From Enterococcus sp. 9E7_DIV0242 (GTDB lineage Bacteria > Bacillota > Bacilli > Lactobacillales > Enterococcaceae): a stretch of 64,000 nucleotides of DNA. The notes under the pieces are model-generated. The model had not been told where the DNA came from. It saw only the letters and a list, made by a program, of their open reading frames with translations, and ran no database searches. Where the stretch lies: positions 4,453,001 through 4,517,000 of the forward strand of contig NZ_CP147247.1 in assembly GCF_002140975.2 (NCBI RefSeq), read 5' to 3'. The translations under genes and the position numbers were made by a program. Positions 45,427 to 53,593 of the stretch are shown here, piece after piece (within the stretch, counting starts at the first letter, position 1; each line of letters opens with the position of its first letter).

Positions 45427-46332
45427 ATGAAGAAATTCATGGTATTGTTCAATAATACCTCCGGTAATGACGAAGGACAGAAGCTTGCTGAACGATTCAA
45501 AGAATATGCTGAAGATAAAGACGACAATCTGACCTGTGATCTTCAAGAAATTGGTCCGGATATTGATGATCAAGAAGCGGTTGAAGCAGCAAGAGAAAAG
45601 AAAATCGATAGTCTGATCATTATTGGCGGAGACGGAACAATCAATCGAATGACGGCGGCATTCAAGGATGATTTGTCGCATTTGACTGTTGGAATATTAC
45701 CCGGTGGTACAGTCAATAATGTAGCACAGGCGCTCAATATCCCTGCAGATTTTGAAAAAGCAGCAGCGATTATACTACAAGGGCATACTCGAGGTGTTGA
45801 CTATGGTCTGATTGGGCAGCAACATAGTATCGTCAGCACAATGACCATTGGTATTTTGGCAGATACAGCTGCACGCATTACTCAGAAGGAAAAGCAAAAG
45901 TATGGTAAACTAATCTTTATCAGAAATTTTTTCAAGTTGTTGATAAAAAAGAAACGATACGATTTGGATATCGTGGTCGATAACGAGCGCTGGCAAGGAA
46001 AAACACAGCTTTTGGCATTATTGATGACAAATTCTGTTGGCGGTTATCGAAATTTTGATGCTTCTGCCAAACCAGACGATGGTCTGTTTCATCTAATTAT
46101 CTTATCCCATATCAACTCATTTCGTCTAATTTTTTATTTACCGAAAATCATGCTTGGAAAAGTCAATGAGCTACCGGATATTGATTATTTGACAGGGACA
46201 AAGATAACGATAAAAAGCAGAAAAAATGAAAAAGTTGGGACCAGGGTAGACGGAGATCCATGTGATGATTTGCCGGTAGAACTGGTAATGGTCAAAAAAG
46301 GGCTATCGATATTTGCACCGGAAGAGACTTGA
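45427..46332 (+). CDS. Diacylglycerol/lipid kinase family protein
   Basis: Start ATG 45427 with SD GAGGAGAGAG. The 301-residue protein has the lipid kinase signature: NNTSGNDEGQ near the start, IIGGDGTINRM (nucleotide-binding GGDGT) and GILPGGTVNNVAQAL. The C-terminal half is the beta-sandwich with DPCDDLP. It phosphorylates a lipid such as diacylglycerol, feeding phosphatidic acid back. YegS/DgkB-like proteins have this length. Next genes code for membrane proteins. Confidence 0.9.
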   Translation: MKKFMVLFNNTSGNDEGQKLAERFKEYAEDKDDNLTCDLQEIGPDIDDQEAVEAAREKKIDSLIIIGGDGTINRMTAAFKDDLSHLTVGILPGGTVNNVAQALNIPADFEKAAAIILQGHTRGVDYGLIGQQHSIVSTMTIGILADTAARITQKEKQKYGKLIFIRNFFKLLIKKKRYDLDIVVDNERWQGKTQLLALLMTNSVGGYRNFDASAKPDDGLFHLIILSHINSFRLIFYLPKIMLGKVNELPDIDYLTGTKITIKSRKNEKVGTRVDGDPCDDLPVELVMVKKGLSIFAPEET

Positions 46333-46387
46333 GCCCCAAACATCACTTTCTATGATCCTCCGCAGATCAGAGGAAAGCGAGGAAATT

Positions 46388-46678
46388 ATGATAACTGAAC
46401 GTTTAAACGAACTATTCTGGATTTATTTAATAGGAATCAATTTGTATACACTGATCTTGATGTTTTATGATAAGAGACAAGCTAAAAAGGGAGAGTGGCG
46501 AATTCCTGAAAAGCAGATTCTTTTTGCAGGGATTCTTGGTGGAGGTCCAATTGGATTGGTCAGTCAACGCCTGTTTCGCCACAAGACGAAGAAACCGAAA
46601 TTCTATGTTGCCTTTATTATTGGAAGTGTTGTCTTTTTTGGGATTCTTTATTTCTATTTCACTAATTATCGTCATTAA
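46388..46678 (+). CDS. DUF1294 family membrane protein
   Basis: Start ATG 46388 with SD GAGGAAA. The 96-residue protein has three hydrophobic segments and the DUF1294 signature: FYDKRQAKKGEWRIPEKQ, LLFAG-like ILFAGILGGGPIGLVSQRLF-type loop and RHKTKKPKF. The function of the family is unknown. It is 55 bp after the lipid kinase and 11 bp before the flippase-like gene, so they may be co-expressed. Confidence 0.9.
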   Translation: MITERLNELFWIYLIGINLYTLILMFYDKRQAKKGEWRIPEKQILFAGILGGGPIGLVSQRLFRHKTKKPKFYVAFIIGSVVFFGILYFYFTNYRH

Positions 46679-46689
46679 GGGGAGAGAAG

Positions 46690-47724
46690 ATGAAAAACAA
46701 ACCAAAATTGAAGATTTTTCTGAACATTCTGCTGATGGCAGTCATGATCGGCGTAGTCTTCTATGTGGTGGATAATTCATTGAGCGATATTATGGCTCAA
46801 TTATTGAAAACCAGTGCGGTAGTTGCTGTGATGGTCGTTATATTGGGTGTGATTTATCAGTTTGTTGAAGGGCAATCGATTCAGGAAATAGTAAGGAGCT
46901 TCGAGCCGAAGTTTACAATGACAGATGGATTTTTTGCTTCTTGTTATGTGGCTTTTTATCGGATTGTTTCTTTTGGAACGGGGACGCTTGTTTCTGAGGT
47001 TCTTTTTTATCGGAAAAAGGGCCTGGCCGTTTCTCAGGGGATGGGTGTAACTGCTCTTCACATGATTATGTATAAGTTAGCAGTCGTTTTTTGGGCAGTG
47101 CTAGGATTGATTACTCAGTTTTCGGCATTGTATAAAAGCTCTCCGCAAATGATTCCATTTATTTTAGCTGGAATGATTATTACTTTTTTGATTATTTTCG
47201 CCATACTTGCTTTGTCCGTCAGTATTCGTCTTCAAGTGATTTTGACTGTCTGGGCAAATAAGTTTATCAAACGTCAAAATCTAAGAGACTGGGTTGATAA
47301 ATGCAATATTCAGATTTATTCATTAAGGGATACTGTGCAGACGATCATTAAAGATCGCTCGGCTCTGATTCGAATCTTTCTTTGGAATGTTGCAAAGGTC
47401 TTCATCTGGCTGTTGATTCCTTATGTGGCTTTAGTTGAACAGCACACAACCATTGATTTATTACAGGTGTTGTCTTTTACTAGCTTTTCTATCGTTTTAG
47501 CCGGTGTGATTCCCACACCAGCCGGGATCGGTTCATTTGAGTTTGTCTATTTGCTCTTGTTCAAGCCATTAGTTGGTACAGTCGATGCAGTGTCTTCTTT
47601 ACTGCTTTATCGTTTCAGTAGCTTTGTCTTGCCATTTTTGATTGGGATGGTTTATGTCATGCAATTAAAGCGTAAGGAAATAAAAGAAGAAATTATTGCT
47701 GTACGAGAAGAGTCGGCTGAGTGA
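46690..47724 (+). CDS. Flippase-like/LPG synthase TM-region (UPF0104, YbhN-like) membrane protein
   Basis: This 344-residue protein has eight or so membrane helices and the PF03706 features: FEPKFTMTDGFFASCYVAF at the start of the core, TPAGIGSFEFVYLL in a late loop and a Lys-rich C-terminus. PF03706 is the transmembrane domain of MprF-like lysyl-phosphatidylglycerol flippases, but the synthase domain is absent here. It may flip or bind a lipid. SD AAGGGGAGAG precedes the ATG. Confidence 0.88.
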   Translation: MKNKPKLKIFLNILLMAVMIGVVFYVVDNSLSDIMAQLLKTSAVVAVMVVILGVIYQFVEGQSIQEIVRSFEPKFTMTDGFFASCYVAFYRIVSFGTGTLVSEVLFYRKKGLAVSQGMGVTALHMIMYKLAVVFWAVLGLITQFSALYKSSPQMIPFILAGMIITFLIIFAILALSVSIRLQVILTVWANKFIKRQNLRDWVDKCNIQIYSLRDTVQTIIKDRSALIRIFLWNVAKVFIWLLIPYVALVEQHTTIDLLQVLSFTSFSIVLAGVIPTPAGIGSFEFVYLLLFKPLVGTVDAVSSLLLYRFSSFVLPFLIGMVYVMQLKRKEIKEEIIAVREESAE

Positions 47725-47834
47725 ACAGTTTGATGAAAAATGGAGTATTTAAGCAACTATTGCTAATGTTTCACTGGGGTCGTTAACAGAACAGAATGCT
47801 TTAAGTCAAACGATGGTTTTAACCAACGAACTGT

Positions 47835-47880
47835 CAGTTTTCCAGTTACTATCATGGGAAACTGGCTTATTTTATTTTTG
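47835..47880 (+). terminator. Terminator after the flippase-like gene
   Basis: CAGTTTTCC pairs with GGGAAACTG (one G-T pair), followed by GCTTATTTTATTTTT. Confidence 0.65.
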
Positions 47881-47926
47881 ATTAATCGTTCAGCTTTATA
47901 GAAAACGCCCTACGGAGAATTTCAAA

Positions 47927-47956
47927 TTGTTCTAAGCAAATATGATGTGTTATACT
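47927..47956 (+). promoter_or_regulatory. Promoter of the thiamin salvage operon
   Basis: TTGTTC and TATACT lie 18 bp apart, starting transcription a few bases before the TPP riboswitch. Confidence 0.65.
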
Positions 47957-47963
47957 ATTAGAC

Positions 47964-48055
47964 ATACTAGGGGAGTCATTATGACTGAGATGTTCAATTG
48001 AACGGACCCTTTGAACCTGTGAGTTGAGACTCGCGTAGGGAAGTAGTCTAAGGAA
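47964..48055 (+). promoter_or_regulatory. TPP (THI-box) riboswitch
   Basis: The conserved TPP elements are clear: ACTAGGGGAGTC at the 5' side, ACTGAGATG, GGACCCTTTGAACCTGT and GACTCGCGTAGGGAAGTA at the 3' side. It binds thiamin pyrophosphate. With the terminator at 48072 it would switch the tenA-thiM-thiD-thiE genes off when TPP is plentiful. Confidence 0.97.
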
Positions 48056-48071
48056 TAGAGTGAATATTTCC

Positions 48072-48113
48072 GACTCTTCAAATGGTTCAATGACCTATTT
48101 GAAGAGTCTTTTT
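48072..48113 (+). terminator. TPP riboswitch-controlled terminator
   Basis: GACTCTTCAAAT / ATTTGAAGAGTC form a perfect 12-bp stem, with a 13-nt loop and TTTTTCTATTTTTT. It is the expression platform of the riboswitch, 45 bp before tenA. Confidence 0.93.
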
Positions 48114-48158
48114 CTATTTTTTCGGCTTTCTTCTCAAAAAAATATGAGGAGGAACATC

Positions 48159-48842
48159 ATGAGCTTTACAACAGAAGCACGAGCAGCTGCAGAAGAGCTG
48201 TGGGAGAAAAGTAAGAAACACGCGTTTATTCAAGAAATACAGGACGGGACTTTGTCACCAGCAGTTTTTCGTTATTATTTGCTGCAGGACCGCTATTATT
48301 TGGAGCAGTTTGCGAAAATTCATCAAAAGGCAGCCGAACTTGCTACTTTAGAAGAGGAGAAGCAGCTTTTCCTAGCAGGAGTAACAGGATTAGAAGAAGC
48401 AGAAATAGCTGTTCGAGAAGGTTTTTTCAAGGAGTTGGGTATTTCAGAGGAAGAGATTGCTGCAGTTCCCATTGCGCCAACAGCCTACCATTACACAACT
48501 CATATGTATAGTGAGTTGCTATCTGGAAGTACGGCACGAACAGCTGCCGCCCTTCTTCCCTGTTATTGGTTGTATCAGGAAATTGGTGAATATTTGATAG
48601 AAAGCGGTTCCTCACATCCGTTGTATCAGCGGTGGATCGAGACCTATGATAGTGAAGGGTACAAAGAAGCAGTCACAAGACAACGAGAATTGACTGATCG
48701 GCTGGCTCAATCAGCAACTGCAAAAGAGCGTCAGGCGATGCTACAAGGATTTTTGGTTAGTAGCTATCAGGAATGGAAATTCTGGGAAATGGCTTATGTG
48801 CAGGAAAAATGGGAGGACAGCTCATGTATCCATATCAGTTGA
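48159..48842 (+). CDS. tenA: Thiaminase II / aminopyrimidine aminohydrolase TenA
   Basis: The start is ATG 48159 with SD GAGGAGGA (the longer frame begins inside the riboswitch terminator). The 227-residue helical protein has FRYYLLQDRYYLEQFAKI, the ACTIVE-site region AALLPCYWLYQEIGEYL with the nucleophile Cys, and the closing YQEWKFWEMA. TenA hydrolyses aminopyrimidines from thiamin breakdown to recover HMP. It overlaps thiM by 19 bp. Confidence 0.94.
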   Translation: MSFTTEARAAAEELWEKSKKHAFIQEIQDGTLSPAVFRYYLLQDRYYLEQFAKIHQKAAELATLEEEKQLFLAGVTGLEEAEIAVREGFFKELGISEEEIAAVPIAPTAYHYTTHMYSELLSGSTARTAAALLPCYWLYQEIGEYLIESGSSHPLYQRWIETYDSEGYKEAVTRQRELTDRLAQSATAKERQAMLQGFLVSSYQEWKFWEMAYVQEKWEDSSCIHIS

Positions 48843-49630
48843 TTGAGGAGATACGCAAACAAAATCCTTTGATCCACAACATCACGAATATCGTCGTTGC
48901 CAACGATTCAGCCAATGGGCTTTTAGCAATTGGTGCTTCACCATTTATGTCGAGTGCACCTGAGGAAATGGAAGAAGTTGCGGCTCTTGCGTCTGCAACG
49001 GTTCTTAATACAGGCACATTATCTGCCGAACAGCTGGAGGCAATGCGTCTAGTCGGTAAACGAGCAAACGAGTTAGGAAAGCCAGTGGTGATCGATCCAG
49101 TGGGCGTGGGTGCGACAACCTTTAGAAAAAGAGAAATCGGCCGTTTACTGACAGAAATAAATCCAACATTGATTCGAGGAAACGCCGGAGAAATTGCCGC
49201 ATTGGCTGATATTGAGTGGCAAAGCAAAGGTGTAGATGCAGGCAAAGGCTCAGCAGATCTTGTTATGGCTGCGGAAATCACAGCGAAAAAATATCAGACG
49301 ATTGTTTCAGTTAGTGGTGAAACAGATATCGTCACAGATGGGACAACAACGTATTTTGTGGACAATGGCACGCCATTTTTCACTGCAATGACTGGCGCCG
49401 GGTGCTTGCTTTCTTGTGTATGTGGTGCATTTCTAGCAGCGGATGCCACTAAAAGTCTGGAAGCTGTCGTAGTTGCGAATTGCAGCTATGCGATCGCGGG
49501 AGAAGTAGCTGCTGCTGATTTGAATGGACTGTCGGTAGGATCATTTAGAACCAACTTGTTAGATATCCTATCACAAATAGATAGTAAAAGAATGAAGCAG
49601 GATGCAAAAATCAGGAGGAAAGCTAAATGA
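48824..49630 (+). CDS. thiM: Hydroxyethylthiazole kinase
   Basis: Start ATG 48824 with SD GGGAGGAC inside the end of tenA. The 268-residue ribokinase-like enzyme has HNITNIVVANDSANGLLAIG at the start, PVVIDPVGVGAT, and MTGAGCLLS as the anion-hole/catalytic Cys motif. It phosphorylates 4-methyl-5-hydroxyethylthiazole for thiamin salvage. It overlaps thiD by 4 bp. Confidence 0.96.
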   Translation: MYPYQLIEEIRKQNPLIHNITNIVVANDSANGLLAIGASPFMSSAPEEMEEVAALASATVLNTGTLSAEQLEAMRLVGKRANELGKPVVIDPVGVGATTFRKREIGRLLTEINPTLIRGNAGEIAALADIEWQSKGVDAGKGSADLVMAAEITAKKYQTIVSVSGETDIVTDGTTTYFVDNGTPFFTAMTGAGCLLSCVCGAFLAADATKSLEAVVVANCSYAIAGEVAAADLNGLSVGSFRTNLLDILSQIDSKRMKQDAKIRRKAK

Positions 49631-50439
49631 ATACAACGATACAGGCGTTGACCATCGCTGGGTTTGATAGTGGCGGTGGTGCCGGTCTGCAAGCGGATAT
49701 AAAAACATTTCAAGAACGTATGGTTTTTGGCACATCTGTTTTGACTGCTTTACCGATTCAAAATACCCAAGGGGTGCAATCGGTTTATGACATTCCCATT
49801 GCGGCAATATCAGATCAACTACAGGTGATTGCTGAGGATTTTTCGATTCAAGCAGTTAAGACAGGCATGCTTTTTACAGAAGAGATCATTCGATTAGTAG
49901 CAGCATTTTTAAGACAGAACCATTTTGGTCCTTTGGTCATTGACCCAGTCATGGTTGCTAAGAGCGGTCATGCATTGTTGAAGGACTCAGCTGTACGTGC
50001 TTTGATTGAAGAGCTGCTGCCGCTTGCTGCGGTTGTGACACCCAACATTCCGGAAGCAGAAGTTATTACAGGGATGGCGATTACGACTAAATCTGATATG
50101 ATGGAAGCGGGAAAGAAAATACAGGCATTGGGTGCGAAGCATGTTGTGGTCAAAGGTGGTCATCATATTGAGGGACAAGAATCTTCGGATATGCTGCTGC
50201 TTTCCTCTGGAGAAGTTGAGTGGTTATCTACTGAGAGAATACAAACGAAAAACACCCATGGAACGGGCTGCACTTTTTCCGCTTGTATTACTGCTGAGCT
50301 TGCAAAAGGGACAGCTGTTAAAGAAGCCGTTCATATCGGAAAAGCATTTATTCAAGCAGCAATCTCTGATGGTATTGATGTTGGTCTTGGGAATGGTCCA
50401 ACAAATCATTGGGCCTATCGGAAGGTAGAAAAACTATGA
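49627..50439 (+). CDS. thiD: Bifunctional hydroxymethylpyrimidine (phosphate) kinase
   Basis: The 270-residue ribokinase-fold enzyme begins ALTIAGFDSGGGAGLQADIK (GSD.GGGAG motif) and has HGTGCTFSACITAEL. It makes HMP-PP for thiamin synthesis. It overlaps thiM by ATGA and thiE by 4 bp. Confidence 0.96.
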   Translation: MNTTIQALTIAGFDSGGGAGLQADIKTFQERMVFGTSVLTALPIQNTQGVQSVYDIPIAAISDQLQVIAEDFSIQAVKTGMLFTEEIIRLVAAFLRQNHFGPLVIDPVMVAKSGHALLKDSAVRALIEELLPLAAVVTPNIPEAEVITGMAITTKSDMMEAGKKIQALGAKHVVVKGGHHIEGQESSDMLLLSSGEVEWLSTERIQTKNTHGTGCTFSACITAELAKGTAVKEAVHIGKAFIQAAISDGIDVGLGNGPTNHWAYRKVEKL

Positions 50440-51074
50440 GGAATCCAACGACGTATCTACCTATTTATTTAATTGCCGGTACACAGGATATCGTTGAAGG
50501 AACCCTACCTGAACTACTTGAACAAGCTTTGCAAGCGGGAATCACGTGTTTTCAATTGCGGGAAAAAGGGCTGGGAAGTCTCGAAGATAGCAAGTCACGC
50601 AGAAGCTTAGCCATTGATTGTCAGAAGCTTTGTCGTAGCTATGACGTCCCGTTTATTATCAATGATGATGTAGCATTGGCTCTAGACATAGGAGCTGATG
50701 GTGTCCATGTTGGGCAAGACGATCAGGCAATTGATGAGGTACTGGGTTTGTTTCCCAATAAAATCGTAGGTCTATCTTGCTATGATGAGAAAGAGATTGA
50801 GTTGGCGAATCAATTAGTGGGAATCAGTTATTATGGAATTGGACCAGTCTTCGGTACGATATCAAAAGCGGATGCCAAGCCACCGATTGGAGTGGAGAGA
50901 CTAGCTGAGCTTGCCAAGCGATCTAAGAGACCGGCTGTTGCAATTGGCGGTATCAGTACAGAAAATTTCAAGGAGATTCAAACAACCACTGTTGCCGGTT
51001 GCGCTGTGATTTCTGCAATCACAAGATCCGCAGATTTAACTGATACAATAAAAAGATTAACAATAGGAGGTTAG
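50436..51074 (+). CDS. thiE: Thiamine-phosphate synthase
   Basis: The start ATG 50436 overlaps the thiD stop. The 212-residue TIM-barrel enzyme shows LYLIAGTQD-like start, FQLREKG, INDDVALALDIGADGVHVGQDD and GIGPVFGT with VAIGGIS. It joins HMP-PP and thiazole phosphate into thiamin phosphate. With tenA, thiM and thiD it forms a salvage-only route; no thiC, thiG or thiS is seen here. Confidence 0.96.
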   Translation: MRNPTTYLPIYLIAGTQDIVEGTLPELLEQALQAGITCFQLREKGLGSLEDSKSRRSLAIDCQKLCRSYDVPFIINDDVALALDIGADGVHVGQDDQAIDEVLGLFPNKIVGLSCYDEKEIELANQLVGISYYGIGPVFGTISKADAKPPIGVERLAELAKRSKRPAVAIGGISTENFKEIQTTTVAGCAVISAITRSADLTDTIKRLTIGG

Positions 51075-51077
51075 AAA

Positions 51078-51512
51078 ATGGAACATCATGGAAGCTGTCT
51101 ATGCGGTAGCGTAAGTTTCACAATCAAACATGCCGATCCAGATGTATCTGCTTGTCATTGTGGAATGTGTAGGAAGTGGACGGCTGGACCGTTATTATCG
51201 ATTGATGCAGGACATTCAGAAAATGTTCTTTTCGAAGGGATAGAGCACATTGGGCGATATCGCTCGTCTGAATGGGCAGAACGAGGCTTTTGCAAAAATT
51301 GTGGTTCTTCTTTGTTTTATCACGGTTTGGATGATGATAGCTACTATATTCCCATCGATTTGCTGGATACAGTCAATCAAGCTCAGCTAACATTGGAAAT
51401 CATGTATGATAACAAACCAGCCTATTACAGCTTCAGTAATCAGACCGAAAAAATGACAGAAGCTCAGGTTTATCAACAGTTTGTAGAGGATACAACGAGC
51501 ACAGAAAAATAG
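51078..51512 (+). CDS. GFA (glutathione-dependent formaldehyde-activating) family protein
   Basis: The 144-residue protein has the zinc-binding GFA/CENP-V fold, with SCLCGSVSFTI, ACHCGMCRKWTAGP and FCKNCGSSLFYH cysteines. In many bacteria such proteins are of unknown function despite the name. It starts 3 bp after thiE (SD in the thiE tail, AGGAGG) and probably belongs to the same transcript, an unusual partner for thiamin salvage. Confidence 0.9.
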   Translation: MEHHGSCLCGSVSFTIKHADPDVSACHCGMCRKWTAGPLLSIDAGHSENVLFEGIEHIGRYRSSEWAERGFCKNCGSSLFYHGLDDDSYYIPIDLLDTVNQAQLTLEIMYDNKPAYYSFSNQTEKMTEAQVYQQFVEDTTSTEK

Positions 51513-51564
51513 AATGTTTTATCTATGTCAACTAAATTAGAAAAATGAATATATCATGAGAATG

Positions 51565-51610
51565 AAAAAGTGGACAAACCTTGCTAAACAGAAGGTTTAT
51601 CCGCTTTTTT
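51565..51610 (+). terminator. Terminator of the thiamin salvage operon
   Basis: GTGGACAAACCTT and AAGGTTTATCCGC pair over 13 bp with two non-Watson-Crick positions, followed by six T. Confidence 0.8.
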
Positions 51611-51821
51611 CTGTTATGCAAATGAATAATTATAAACAAAGGATAGAAAATGATGGCGAAATGATAATAAATAATCAGATATTTTAAGAGAACAATTGAG
51701 TTCACTGGAAAAACGAGTATGATAATACTATTGAAAATGGATTTAAAACAGAGAAACTGAGTCTGAAAGACGGAATGCCATTATTCATGATGTGTTTATT
51801 TCAATCAAAGGAAGTGTTTTT

Positions 51822-53255
51822 ATGGAACAAAAACAGCTGAGATGGTTTAGTGTGGGGCTGATTGCCTTCAACATGGTTTGGGGAATTGGTAATGTTGTTA
51901 ATAATTATGCGCAGCAGGGAATTTCTGTTGTAACGTCGTGGCTATTGATTTTGGTGCTTTACTTCATTCCATATGCCTTGATTGTTGGTCAACTTGGGTC
52001 GACCTTCAAAGATAGTAATGGCGGTGTAAGCTCATGGGTACAAAACACGAGTACTAAGCGGCTGGCATATTACGCGGCTTGGACGTACTGGGTTGTTCAC
52101 ATTCCCTATTTAGCACAAAAACCTCAGGCGATTTTGATTGCTTTAGGCTGGGCGATTCAAGGCAATGGGAACTTGGTAAATACAATGTCTATTGCAACAG
52201 TTTCTTTCTTATCATTGATTATCTTTTTGCTTTTTCTCCTATTGTCCACTCGTGGATTGGCAACGCTAAAAGTAATCGGAGGGATCGCCGGAACTGCGAC
52301 CTTCGTGATGTCGATGCTATTTATTCTTTTTGCTGTAGGTGCTCCTGCAATCAACTCATCGGTTGAATTTGCAACACCTCACATGGAGCAAATCAGTACG
52401 TATATTCCAAAATTTGATTTTAGCTATTTTACGACAGTTTCCATGCTGGTCTTTGCAGTCGGCGGGGCTGAAAAGATTTCTCCTTATGTCAATGCAACAA
52501 AGAATCCTGCGAAAGAGTTTCCAAAGGGAATGATTTTCCTTGCAGCAATGGTTGGTGCTTCAGCAGTATTAGGTTCATTTGCAATGGGGATGTTGTTCGC
52601 AAGTAACAATATTCCAGAAGATTTGATGGCCAATGGTGCGTACAGTGCATTCCAAATTCTGGGTGAATATTACGGCGTTGGAAATTTATTGATGATTATT
52701 TATGCGTTGACAAATGGTGCTGGACAGATTGCTGCTTTAGCATTTTCTATTGATGCGCCACTAAAAATTCTTCTTGCTGATGCAGATCCTGAGTTTGTTC
52801 CGTCAGCTCTTCGTAAGAAAACGAAAAAAGGGACACTTGTTAATGGATACTGGTTAACAGGTATTCTTGTCAGTATCATCATCGCGCTGCCAATGTTTGG
52901 ATTGAAGAATATGAACGAATTAGTAAAATGGTTGACAAATCTGAACTCTGTAGTGATGCCGATGCGCTATCTTTGGGTATTCTTTGCCTATATGATGCTG
53001 AACAAAGCCTATAAGAACTATCAGTCAGAGTACAAATTTATGAAGAATCCTAAAGCCGGATTTATCTTTGGCCTATGGTGTTTCTTATTTACTGCATTTG
53101 CCTGTGTCTTGGGGATGGTACCGAAATTTGATTTTGCTGCAGATCCGCAAGGATGGTTTTTCCAATTAGCTTCCAATATCTTGACACCGATTGTCTTGAT
53201 TTTGTTAGGAATGATTTTGCCGGCAATTGCACGAAAAGAAAAGAATACATTATAA
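51822..53255 (+). CDS. yjeM: YjeM-like APC-family amino acid permease
   Basis: ATG 51822 with SD AAAGGAAG. The 477-residue protein has 12 or so membrane helices: FNMVWGIGNVVNNYAQQG at helix 1 (APC helix-break), GGVSSWVQNT, then FAVGGAEKISPYVNATKNPA in helix 6-7. It is an amino acid transporter of the glutamate/GABA antiporter group in the APC superfamily; the substrate is not known. Single gene, with an imperfect inverted repeat following at 53272. Confidence 0.87.
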   Translation: MEQKQLRWFSVGLIAFNMVWGIGNVVNNYAQQGISVVTSWLLILVLYFIPYALIVGQLGSTFKDSNGGVSSWVQNTSTKRLAYYAAWTYWVVHIPYLAQKPQAILIALGWAIQGNGNLVNTMSIATVSFLSLIIFLLFLLLSTRGLATLKVIGGIAGTATFVMSMLFILFAVGAPAINSSVEFATPHMEQISTYIPKFDFSYFTTVSMLVFAVGGAEKISPYVNATKNPAKEFPKGMIFLAAMVGASAVLGSFAMGMLFASNNIPEDLMANGAYSAFQILGEYYGVGNLLMIIYALTNGAGQIAALAFSIDAPLKILLADADPEFVPSALRKKTKKGTLVNGYWLTGILVSIIIALPMFGLKNMNELVKWLTNLNSVVMPMRYLWVFFAYMMLNKAYKNYQSEYKFMKNPKAGFIFGLWCFLFTAFACVLGMVPKFDFAADPQGWFFQLASNILTPIVLILLGMILPAIARKEKNTL

Positions 53256-53271
53256 TCTAAAATCATAATAT

Positions 53272-53324
53272 TATCCGAAAAACGGGCGGATTATCCGGAA
53301 ATTGTATATCAATCTTTTCGGATA
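53272..53324. terminator. Inverted repeat after the permease gene
   Basis: TATCCGAAAA and TTTTCGGATA are complementary 10-bp arms 33 nt apart, with an inner CGGATTATCCG palindrome. It is a possible terminator; the T-run is short. Confidence 0.4.
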
Positions 53325-53459
53325 GTTCGCTTTATTTCTGAAATAGTAGCTATTTTACTTGAAGTGAGAGGGCTTATTAAGGCCGTAAAATAGGAAAAAA
53401 ACGAACGATCCTACAAGGATTTTTGCTGAATTTACTGAAAAATGGTAAAATAGTTTCTG

Positions 53460-53489
53460 TTGACTCATAAATAGTGGTTTTTTTATAAA
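53460..53489 (+). promoter_or_regulatory. Promoter candidate upstream of the unknown gene at 53594
   Basis: TTGACT and TATAAA lie 18 bp apart. A further TATAAT occurs about 35 bp downstream. Either could drive the gene at 53594. Confidence 0.5.
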
Positions 53490-53593
53490 AAATTGAGAGC
53501 AATTTTCGTTTATAAACGGTATAATTATTGTTGAAGTGTATTTTTTCTTTTTTGAAAGATGATTATAAACTAATATAAAGACTATTCGAGGAA

